From: Isoperla grammatica
Lineage: Eukaryota; Arthropoda; Insecta; Plecoptera; Perlodidae
Assembly (NCBI GenBank): GCA_945910005.1
Contig: OX246749.1
Coordinates: 25,110,915-25,174,914 of the forward strand
Length of the DNA stretch: 64,000 nt
Direction of reading: 5' to 3'
The notes beneath the pieces are model-generated. The model was given only the letters and a program-made list of their open reading frames with translations, had not been told where the DNA came from and made no database searches. The position numbers and the translations under genes are program-made. Of the stretch, positions 54,829 to 64,000 are shown piece after piece; the first letter of the stretch is position 1, and each line of letters begins with the position of its first letter.

Positions 54829-55764
54829 CTGTAACCAGGGAACAGATATACAACACTTATATAGTTATGTTTGTGTTATATTCTATACCAACTCAGTTAC
54901 AATAAATTACTTGCTGATTTCCCGTTTATTTTATTTTAATTTTGGTATTTTAATTTTTATGTTATTATTTTTGAAAGTTAACTTTGTGGGCAACGACGAA
55001 CTCTACAACTATACTCGAAGCGACCCTAACGCTAGACCTGGAAGATCGACAATTTTGCGTCAAGTCCGCTATTTTGTACAAACTTGGAAGTCTATTCATA
55101 AAGTCTTCTCGCAGCGAGCGCGCGGAGTTCCGTCGAATATTAGAAGGGTGGCCGCTCCTGCCATGCGCTGTCTATTGGTTGCCATTCTAATGCACAATGA
55201 ATACTTTTAGAGTTTTATCATTAAGATATTAATCAATTTTGGTTTTATTAATGCACACAGTTTTCCCTGTCATACTAATTTAATATATTTTCGTTTTTAA
55301 ATTTTTTCCTATGATGATTTGTGCATTTAACAAAAATGTTGTATCCATTGGTTTATGTTCGAGCATTTACAGATAGCGTGTTGTGTTTTATGGGTGCTTG
55401 GTTACGTATTTATGCGATTGTAGCCGCATGCTTGGCCTATTACTATGTAAAGTCAATATTTTCAATATTATCAAGTGTCATAAGCTATGTAAGATGCCCG
55501 ACATAGGGTGAGTGCAGGAGACTTATTAGAGTATAGCATGTTCAGTCCGGCACTTGATTCACTTACGTCTCCGAGTGCACCATCACACTGTCTCAGCATG
55601 AGTTTGAGCAGTGAACCAGCGGGCGGAAAATCTAGATGTTAATAGTGAACTGTATGCGATCATATGACTTTAAACGATTCATTGTAGTAAAATTATAAAT
55701 CCATTGTCAAGAGACAACAAGAAACCCAAGTTTCACGCGAACGAAGTCGAGAGCACGCTCGTTA
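54829..55764. other. Intron, no exon recognised
   Basis: AT-rich with some CpG near 55000-55180. No domain or repeat found before copy G of the CTAGG family. Confidence 0.45.
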
Positions 55765-55767
55765 TTA

Positions 55768-56388
<621 letters not shown>

Positions 56389-56391
56389 TTA

Positions 56392-56649
56392 ACAATGAGG
56401 TCAATGGGGTTTGAGATAAGCTGCTTATTGAAAAGTTAAAACATTATTTCGGACGCGTAAGAAGTAAAGTGTTTTCATTGATTACTATTGAGGCATTTTT
56501 GTACATTGTAGATTACTGAAAGTAATGATACCCTAAAGTGAAAACCAGAAGTGATACAAATTTAACATCCATTGCGAATTAAATGAAGTTTCCCCATAAC
56601 GCGTGTGTGCCTTTTTAATTCGAACACTAGAACGGACGATCCAAGTTGA
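56392..56649. other. No gene recognised
   Basis: Short intronic AT-rich stretch between copy G and the LINE tail. Confidence 0.4.
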
Positions 56650-59025
56650 TTGATTGATATTTGGGCTTAACGTCTCATTTTTTGCAACTTGGCTAATCGA
56701 GACGATACGTGGGTCAAATATGAGCATCGTTCGTTCGTTTCCGTGTCCGGAACACCGTTCTAGACAACTAATTTCCAAAAATCCGCCACTTTTATGGCTT
56801 TGTCATTTGCTAAAATTAGATCCTCTATTGTACAAGTCTGCTCTAGATTTGGGCAGACTAGCAGGTGCTGGGGATCCTGAATCTGTCCGCATTCACATGG
56901 TTCGTGATCCTCCAGAAATCCCCATTTCCTCATGTTTTCTTTGCATCTCGACACTCCTGTCCGCAATCTGTTGAGTGATTTCCAGGTGATGTATGGAAGT
57001 TTAAAACCAGCAGCGGGCTCCTCCGTCAGCGCCATTATTGGACTTGGTATTCGGTTGCTCCAGATCTCAACTCTACGGTTCCCCGGGCTTGTTTTTAAAG
57101 GTTCAGTTGTCTTCAGGAAACTCTTCCTGGATTTGAGTCTGGTGCGCTGCAACTCATGTCCAGACATAGGATGACGTATGTCCGTCAGCTGTTTCTTCCT
57201 CTCCAACTCTGCTGCTACCTCTCTTCTTACCGTAGGTGGTGCAATACCAAGCAATGTGTATATCTTGTCAACAGGGGTTGGTCGCATACAGCCTGTGATG
57301 ATGCGTCCTGTCTCATTTATTGCAATGTCGACTTGCTTGGCATGTGTAGAGTTTCTCCAAACTGGAGCTGCATATTCCGCTGCAGAGAAACAGAGTGCCA
57401 AAGCTGATGTACGCAGGACTTCTGGTAATGCACCCCAAGATGTGCCTGTCAGTTTTCGTATAATGTTATTCCTGGTCGCGATCTTCTGCTTAGTGTCTTG
57501 GCAGTGTTTTCTGAAGGAGAGTGTGCGGTCTAGTTTCACTCCAAGATATTTTGGCTCGGCGGTATTTTCCAGTTCTTCACCTCTCCACACAACTCTGAGC
57601 TTCCTTCTTGCCTCTCTATTTCTCAAATGGAAAGCGCACACCTGAGTTTTACTAGGGTTTGGTTTCAGGTGGTTACGATCGTAGTAGTTGGCTTGATCTT
57701 CGAGTGCTCTTGTAAGCTTGTCTTCAACTTCTTTAAAGGTTCTTCCTTGTGCAGCCACTGCCGTGTCGTCCGCATATATAAAACGCTTTGCCTCTGCACT
57801 AGTTGGTTGGTCATTAGTGCAAAATGTTATACAGCATTGGTAACAGAACACTACCCTGAGGCAGACCATTTTTTTGGTCTCTCCATCTACTGTTTTTCCC
57901 TTGGAGCGTTACATAGAAACGTCTATTCTGAAGCACACATTCGATGAACTTCGTTAGTTGGTAATCCTTGGTTATTTCATAAACCTTCCTCAACAATATC
58001 CGATGATTGACGGTGTCGTAAGCAGCAGTTAGGTCGATAAATACCACGCCTGTGACTTGTTTACGTTCGTACCCATCTTCAATAAATTGCGTTAAGTTTA
58101 AGATTTGTCCACAGCATGATTTCCCGGGTCTAAAACCTGCCTGTTCTTTTATTATCTTTTCATCAACTTTGCTAGCTATGCGGTTCAGTATCATTCGTTC
58201 CAGAGCTTTGTAAAGATGACACAGTAGTGAGACTGGCCTAAAGTGCTTTGGATCTGTAGGTTCTTTACCAGGCTTCAACAGAGCCACTATTTGCCTTCCT
58301 CCACATTTTTGGAATTGTCATTGTTGAGATACATGTGTTCATAAACGTCAGGATCCATTTGATGGTTTCCGGTCCAAATTGTTTTATCTGCTCTGTTCTC
58401 ATATCGTCCAGGCCAGCTGCCTTATTCGTTTTCATGTTGTCTATTGCATCACGTAGTTCCAGCAGAGACAATGGTTCACGCAGAGATTCATCTTCATTTT
58501 CTGGGTCACGCTGAATATACGTTTTCCCTTTCTGTCTTGCCGTTTTGCCATTTATTAGTAGCTGGTGGGCTATTTGGTTCGGTGTGACTTGCGTCATATC
58601 TGGCGAGGGTTTAGTTTTATCATTGCTGAGGTTTTTAATTAATTTCCAAGCACGTCGGCTGTTCTGTGCCATATCTAAGTTCTCCAAAACGTTACACCAT
58701 CTTTCTCGTCTGGAGTCAGCCATAGCCTGCATTAGTTCTTCACCTACTTGAATAGTTTCCTCGGAGAAGGGATCGATTTCGTAGGCGATTTGATATGTCT
58801 CGAGAAGCGTTTTTGATTCCCCGTTTAATCCAGCAATGAAGTTCGTCCTGCATCCTCTCGGAATGTGTCGGCGAGATACAGTTTTTATAAGATCTACAAA
58901 ACTGTCGTATGAGGTGGGGTTTGGTTCGATGTTAATAATCTCGCTGTCAATGTCTTCGGCAAACCTGTCCCATCTAGCTCGTTTGAAATTGAAACGACGT
59001 TTGAACGGGACGATGTCATGAAATT
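56650..59025 (-). mobile_element. 5'-truncated LINE, minus strand
   Basis: Runs from about 59025 (coding, no start) to a 3' tail ending CAAATATCAATCAATC near 56650. It covers the end of the linker, the reverse transcriptase and a C-terminal zinc-finger-like segment, but not the endonuclease. Its 3' UTR is only about 110 bp and matches the tails at 18095-18395. It lies in the intron between Ig exons A and B, in the same orientation as the gene. Confidence 0.85.
56760..59022 (-). pseudogene. LINE reverse transcriptase, two frameshifts
   Basis: Three minus-strand frames in order. 59022-58265: linker, with 'RFNFKRARWDRFAEDIDSEI' and 'NSRRAWKLIKNLSND', then 'NKAAGLDDMRTEQIKQFG'. 58287-57814: 'LLKPGKEP..PKHFRPVSLLCH', 'QAGFRPGKSC', 'FIDLTAAYDTVNHR', 'GLPQGSVL'. 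57869-56760: catalytic FIYADDTAVAA, 'PKYLGVKLDRTLSF', and a C-terminal 'CECGQIQDPQHLLVCP' putative zinc ligand set. Joins near 58280 and 57850 need frame changes. The RT Asp pair is present, but the gene is broken. Confidence 0.85.
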
Positions 59026-59264
59026 AAATATGAGGCTGTTTGGAGGAAAGTGGCAAGTAGGAAGGCGGGAAAAAGGGAGTGAGGTGGTTGTGGACTGCAT
59101 TTCGTGTGGCTTTTCTTCCTCGATCAGTCCGGCTAGGGTGGCTCTACCAGAAGCATACGCTTCCGCCGTCGCGCAGCGCTCCAGGAAGCATCAAAGCGCA
59201 CAAACCTGCCCCGCACGATAAGGTAGCAGTCCCTGGGCAATGGCTAAGTGGAGATATATTATAA
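59026..59264. other. Unassigned
   Basis: GC-richer intronic stretch upstream of the LINE's truncated end. No domain recognised. Confidence 0.35.
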
Positions 59265-59425
59265 TATTGTGGCGCTTAGCGATCACGGCACTGCCCGGCC
59301 CAGCAAGTGGGAGACCTGGGTTCAGTTCACAGTCGGTGTTGATTTTTGTATCTTGGTGGGTTTCAGTCGAATAGATCTATGCAAAATACATTGTGCATTT
59401 CAACTGCTCGAGGTGGGTCCCTCCC
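59265..59425 (+). mobile_element. Possible tRNA-derived SINE
   Basis: GTGGCGCTTAGCGATCACGG resembles an A-box region, and 'GACCTGGGTTCAGTTCACAG' a B box ~45 nt later; body continues to about 59425 without a clear tail. No target duplication seen. Confidence 0.4.
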
Positions 59426-59751
59426 TGTGGTGACCGGTTCACGCAAAGAAGGCTCTAGTGGAAATTGTTACTCAACTATCGCACTGTTACATTGATTCTA
59501 TATCACGTGTATTTAGCCTCCATTCGTCCCAGCCCTCTTTGTGACTTGAACGTTCTCGTCCCTCGTTTGGCCCTGGGATATAAATGTCCAGACAGCGCCA
59601 GTTTGCTTTCCTAATCAGAGACAAACTAATACGAACCTTTCTGTTTAGGAAGCATGCATATTTTATACACATTCGATTTTAAAATTATCATAACGAAATC
59701 ATTTAAAATTACATGCATTAACGTGTCATTTTTTTACCGATGATACCGAAA

Positions 59752-59900
59752 GAGGTGGTTCAGCGGTAGTACACGGGGCTTAATGCAGGAGTTCGCAGGT
59801 TCTGTACCCGTTACCGGTAATTCTGACTAACAGATTTTGTTCTGAGGATTTCCTCGGGCACATTACGAATGCTTCCCAACTATTTCACGAAGAGGCAAGA
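59752..59900 (+). mobile_element. tRNA-derived SINE, same family as 13809
   Basis: Head GGTGGTTCAGCGGTAGTACA (A box) and 'GCAGGTTCTGTACCCG' (B box), then 'TCTGAGGATTTCCTCGG', 'AATGCTTCCCAACTATTTC' and 'GAAGAGGCAAGAGGGG', in the same order as the body of the 13809-14087 SINE. Confidence 0.68.
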
Positions 59901-59984
59901 GGGGTATGAATCCCCCTCCCTTGCTGAATAGTGTATTGAACTATAGCATTGTCTCCTGTGTAATATTCTTTTCTTTTTTCCTAT

Positions 59985-60227
59985 GCAGTGATGGCTTCCT
60001 CAGCCATTCTTCTTCCTCGCTATCCAATATAAAATGGCTTCCTTTTCTGACCTGCCCATATCATTGGGCAGGCGTCAATAACACGCTGAAGTGTAGCACA
60101 CCTAAAAAGGTGTGCTCTGTCTTGGGGTTCAAAATTACATTATTTATTGTAAATTGTATCGTGATTGCACTAGTGGGATTTTGAATTTCTGTTTGCAAAT
60201 AAAGGCATGATTTTTATTTTTATTGTA

Positions 60228-60326
<99 letters not shown>

Positions 60327-60330
60327 TTAA
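59985..60330 (+). mobile_element. Retroelement 3' UTR with two hairpins and (ATT)n tail
   Basis: Stem-loops TGCCCA-TATCAT-TGGGCA (60054-60071) and AGCACACCT...AGGTGTGCT (60093-60114) precede AATAAAGGCATG and a ~100-bp (ATT)n tract. No coding part remains. The arrangement is like the 3' ends near 36150 and 38850. Confidence 0.5.
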
Positions 60331-60338
60331 AGCATACT

Positions 60339-60434
60339 GATAAGCAGTAACTGCTTATCTATATCATCTATATAAATACGCATGTAAATAAATAACTGTT
60401 ATTCATTTACATGCGCATTTATATAAATATAGAT
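60339..60434. repeat. Two adjacent palindromes
   Basis: GATAAGCAGT-A-ACTGCTTATC at 60339-60359, then a ~69-bp imperfect palindrome centred on AACTGTT (arms ATCTATATAAATACGCATG and CATGCGCATTTATATAAAT). Possibly a small foldback element. Confidence 0.7.
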
Positions 60435-61593
60435 ATTAGGACGTATAGCAGGCTAGGCCACACACTTGGATAGTGAGATGTGGCAGAGTTGATTCTTCTT
60501 CTTGATGAGCCTGTCTTGTAGATAGAGGTAGTGAACAACGGGGATGAAGAAATTTGCGATTTTCTTATAAATGAACGTTGATTCGCCTAAAATGTAATAT
60601 TGTCGGCAAGTTACATCATTTAGATATGGAAGAACCACATTTTGAAATCGCAAATTCCGCGAAATCTCACCTATAGCGCGACATTGGGAACGCATTTGTA
60701 TAAAACTTTTTAAAACGCGGTTTAAATCGCGAAGTTAACTTATTAGGGCGTGTTTCATTCATCATTATTAAAACCCAATACGTCAGCTTTAAAACTTGGT
60801 ATTATGAACGCCTTTGAAAAATGAAAGATAAGTGTTTAGAAATGTATGAGATCTCTTTCAATGAATCTTTATACTAGATCTTAAAAGGTGTTAACACATA
60901 ATTAAATGAAAAATTAACATTGATGTTTTCCGTTAAAAATAACTTGATGCACCACTAGAATTCATAAGTTACCTGTGCATGGTATTTTTTGCAAATAAAG
61001 CCGTCAGCTATGATACATTAAGGACACTCTTTCAACTCAATCTTCTTTTCTTGCCTTAAAACTTTTTAAGATAGGAGCAAGGAGAACTCATTCATTTCTA
61101 AACCAAATCTTTTTAAATTTAAAAAAAGGTTCATAATTTTTAAGGCTTAAAACTGATGAATTGGGGTTAAAAATTTCAGTCAATATTAATTTTAAAACAA
61201 ACTTTAGTTCCTTTTATTTTTGCCTTACAGAATGTTTTTATGGTGTTTATGGTACGTGTATCATTACCATACATAAAACTTTTTTTTAAATTTTATTGAT
61301 CGTTTACTTCATGAATTTTAAAAGCCTTTCGAAGCCCGGAGAAGTTCTACTTAACAACAGAATGTGCTCAAAAAATGGCAGCACAATATCTAGTTACTTA
61401 AAGTGTAATATTATGGTGCTGATGTATTAGTGTGTAGTCTAAGACTGATCGGTTTTATACTGGTTAAATTTAAATTTATTTATCAAACAGGCCCTACTGT
61501 CCGCTTTAAAGCTTATTTTCTTTTATGTATCTCATGCGGATTATTGTAATTTTCCCTATATCATACAAAGATAAAGTCAAGTTCCAAAAATGA
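60435..61593. other. Intron, nothing recognised
   Basis: AT-rich intronic DNA, no exon or repeat pair found. Confidence 0.45.
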
Positions 61594-61685
61594 AAAAATC
61601 ACCCCGAGACGGTAGTCTAGCCCTAGTGCTTCTGCATTGGAATCAGGAATCAACTAAACCAACTAGACCAACGAGCCACACAACG
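61594..61685 (-). mobile_element. Decayed tRNA-SINE head
   Basis: Minus strand GTGTGGCTCGTTGGTCTAGT and later CCAATGCAGAAG match the SINE at 13386-13625, but the B box is lost. It ends only ~30 bp from the donor of Ig exon A. Confidence 0.5.
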
Positions 61686-61716
61686 CGCTCAAGTGGGTGG
61701 AAACAGTGAATCTCAC

Positions 61717-62076
61717 CGTCAGCATAGAGGTCGGCCCAGGCGTAGCTCCAGCCACCGTTCCCGGCTCGGACTCGACAAGCGACCATCCACACCTTATAGC
61801 CCGTCACCTTCAGGGTGACCCCGCAGTCCCCCGCCCCCAGACCCCGGCCGCTGTAGCTGTAGCCGGTGAGCGCAGAGGTCAGATGGTCAGAGTTGGCCTG
61901 GGTCAGAGACCCCCAACTAAGATCCAGCAGTGGACCTACGTTGCCTGTCCTGTTCCGCCACGTGAACTGACACACGGCCAGGGCTACGCCCGCAGAACAG
62001 GTAAAGGTGACAGTCTGGAGAGCTGTGGGGACTCGCACGTACTCCGGGGTCATGATGAGGCTGTAGGACGCCACCC
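61717..62076 (-). CDS. Ig-domain exon A (fasciclin-III-like)
   Basis: 360-bp exon, acceptor GTCTCAG|GGGTGG at 62076, donor GACG|GTGAGA at 61717, phase 1-1. Encodes a domain with canonical cysteines in 'VTFTCSAGVALAVC' and 'WMVACRVRAG', plus the extra pair 'AVCQFTW' and 'GLGAGDCGVTL'. The four-cysteine pattern with 'G.GL.(A/S)G.CGV' fits fasciclin-III-like Ig domains of arthropod adhesion proteins. It is the first of the three recognised exons in transcription order. The signal-peptide exon, transmembrane part and any other domains lie outside the window or were not recognised. Two partial copies of its 5' half lie just upstream. Confidence 0.85.
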
Positions 62077-62400
62077 CTGAGACACAAAACAAACACAATT
62101 ATGTCGCGTTGCAATACAACTGACACCCGGCCAGGGCTACGCCAGCAGAGCAGGTGAAGGTGACAGTCTGGAGGGCTTGTGATACTCGCACGTAGTCTGG
62201 GGTCATGGTGAGGCTGTAGAACGCCACCCCTGAGACACAGAACCAACACAATTATGTCGCGTTGCAATACAACTGACACCTGGCCAGGGCTACGTCAGCA
62301 GAGCAGGTGAAGGTGACAGTGTGGAGGGCTTGGGATACTCGCCCGTAGTCCGGAGTCATGGTGAGGCTGTAGGACGCGACCCCTGAGACACAAAACAAAC
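62077..62400 (-). repeat. Two partial copies of exon A's acceptor and first third
   Basis: Copies with acceptors near 62233 and 62389, period ~150-156 bp. Each keeps GTCTCAG|GGGT and about 40 in-frame codons (YSLTMTPDYVRV, TVTFTCSAGVALAG in the middle copy) before falling into intron-like sequence. No good donor follows, so normal use as an exon is doubtful. Confidence 0.88.
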
Positions 62401-62701
62401 ATTTTATTTTGTTTGTTTATTTAATTATTTATTTAGGTGTAGCGCTGCTGACTGCAAGCGACGTGGTCGCACTTACTGCTTCTAAAAACAAAGCAAATGT
62501 TTTACGTATGATATTGTTGGGGAAATGTATAGCCCTACGTTAACAAATAATGCTGCAACTTCAAACTACTACTTCTATTGATGTAGAAAAAGAGAAATCA
62601 CACATTTCTTTAAGACTGAACAGTTTAGTTCATGGCTGATATTTATTTTACCAGATTTTTTATTGCAGATCAGTGTAGATTGTCATCATCATCATTGGAC
62701 G

Positions 62702-63640
62702 TGGCTATTTTACAACGCTTATATTAGCTTGCTTTGTTTGTTTGTCTGGCCGGAATCTTTGAATCGATATTTCACCTACTTCTAATGTCCGATCAAACTG
62801 AAATTTTTCACACAGACGTATTCTTAATGACAATACATGAACCAACTGTCTTATTTACTAAATTGTCAATTAATTCATCATAATTAATTAATTTATTAAT
62901 GTTTTATATGGGAATCGAAAGTTCACCCACTTTCCAACGTCGAATCGAGCTGAAAACATTTAAATAAACAATTAAAAAATCAAGCAATTAAAAACAAAAA
63001 AAATCAAGGTTAGTGGATGATGATCTTGTGTGCATTAATGAACCTTGATATAATATTTAAACTGATTTTTAATTGCAATTGAAGAGAATGTGTAGCCTAG
63101 GCCTAGTAACTTTGCCAAATTCTCCCCCCATAGCCACATAATCACACTTTCCGTAAGCATTGTTGGCCGACCGCTGGATCGTGCATGGACGGAACTGTCC
63201 GAAATTCAAGTTTGCAATGCGAGAACGCTAGTTTTGCGAGTGAAGTTAACAAGTACAAGTACACAAGTATGCAGTCTTCTAAATTCGGACACGTCCAGAT
63301 AGCACATATTTGATTGCGATTCTTTAAGACTAAACAGTATTAAATAATATTACATGAAAATTTTTTTTTTTTTTAAAACAACGCTTATATTTAAATGCAC
63401 TTTAAAGGAAAAAATAAATTTTCACACAACAAATTTTTGCCTCGCTCGAAAAATAATAAGCGTTCGGCGCTTTCCCTGCATAAACAGCAGAATACTGTAA
63501 TCTATGTCAATGCCGAAAGCACCAACGCTTATTATTTTACGAGTGAGGCAAAAATTTGTTGGGTGAAAATTTATTTTTAACTTTTTAGTGCATTTAAATA
63601 TAAGCGTTATTTAAAAAAAATGTGTTTATGTGATATTTAA
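62702..63640. mobile_element. ~940-bp insertion in copy 2
   Basis: Absent from copy 1, which gives the empty site. Near its left end AACGCTTATATT (62714-62725) is inverted relative to AATATAAGCGTT near the right (to 63608). It contains the dispersed family also seen at 6470-6860, and a foldback at 63380-63608. No coding sequence. Confidence 0.7.
63380..63608. repeat. Foldback hairpin, ~85-bp arms
   Basis: Left arm AACGCTTATATTTAAATGCA... and right arm ...TGCATTTAAATATAAGCGTT. Inner blocks also pair (CAACAAATTTTTGCCTCGCT with AGTGAGGCAAAAATTTGTTG, and GAAAG.GCC.AACGCTTATTATTTT). Loop ~45 nt. Confidence 0.88.
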
Positions 63641-64000
63641 GACTAAGTTCAGAAGATATACACCTCTTTTCTACACAATGTAAAGCAATCACATTAATAA
63701 CAACAATGACTGCACTGTTATCGTTTATTAATACCCTTTACAGTATTGGGAGATTGGACATCAAGGTCGATCGATAGACTCGAAATGTTGGCATCGAGCT
63801 TCGATAAGCCAGGAAACCTGAGAACCCTTTACAATAAATTATCTGTGCGACGAACTCGACTTAGCATTAATCAATCAACAGAAATAACAAAATTACTACT
63901 TCAGGGTCATAATTGGTTTCATTATGTACGAATAGCCAACACGCGTACGATTTTTTTTGTTAAACCAAACACTTAGTTTAATAGTATCAGATACAAAAAG

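Larger units (their letters stand above)
62436..63933. repeat. Duplicated intron segment, copy 2
   Basis: Matches 46610-47184 in two blocks (62436-62701 and 63640-63933), separated by a ~940-bp insertion. Both copies lie on the outer sides of the recognised Ig exons. Confidence 0.88.

Noticed and set aside
62077..62279. Extra complete Ig exons upstream of exon A
   Set aside because: The copies contain only the first third of the domain and lack a convincing donor, so they are partial duplications.

Overview
This window is eukaryotic, almost certainly animal, and most likely from an arthropod. The clue is a degenerate array of TTAGG, the arthropod telomere unit, at 31943-32356. Other support is coding sequence split by GT/AG introns, THAP and MADF domains, fasciclin-III-like immunoglobulin exons, tRNA- and 5S-derived SINEs, LINEs and Ty3/gypsy elements. 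A crustacean is my guess from the repeat style; no gene proves it. Host coding sequence is sparse and the rest is mobile and tandem-repeat DNA.

Layout. 1-8.6 kb: a broken THAP fragment between a foldback hairpin and a repeat element, then a 63-bp satellite. 8.6-12.3 kb: an internally deleted Ty3/gypsy element (minus strand) next to a decayed coding fragment. 13.4-21.8 kb: SINEs, three nested or palindromic TIR elements, a MADF-domain exon, and a ~175-bp tandem repeat holding a tiny palindrome with a perfect 7-bp target duplication. 23.3-25.9 kb: four head-to-tail copies of a CTAGG-ended repeat family. 26.5-27.6 kb: a 40-bp satellite and GT/GAGT microsatellites. 28.0-33.6 kb: a 5.58-kb hAT-like element with an 8-bp target duplication; its interior is a 62-bp satellite split by the TTAGG array and bracketed by a 130-bp direct repeat. 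33.9-35.1 kb: a 117-bp satellite. 35.3-41.8 kb: a 5S-derived SINE, a 5'-truncated LINE (plus strand), another CTAGG-family copy and a foldback MITE. 42.2-44.4 kb: a THAP exon and a convergent exon of a SWIM/YqaJ-associated family with related upstream sequences, plus an unassigned exon. 46.6-63.9 kb: a minus-strand immunoglobulin-superfamily gene with three exons (62076-61717, 54828-54508, 47777-47458). Its introns hold a complete but dead Ty3/gypsy element, a 5'-truncated LINE and several SINEs.

How it fits together. The only multi-exon gene visible is the Ig gene, and no complete gene is contained in the window. Two of its Ig exons have had the same sort of sequence (3' splice acceptor plus the start of the exon) copied repeatedly on the upstream side. 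The mobile elements are mostly dead or non-autonomous. They are interesting for their structure: satellites inside a transposon, hairpins whose arms are hairpins, ~30-bp palindromes with target duplications, and SINE-LINE tail sharing.
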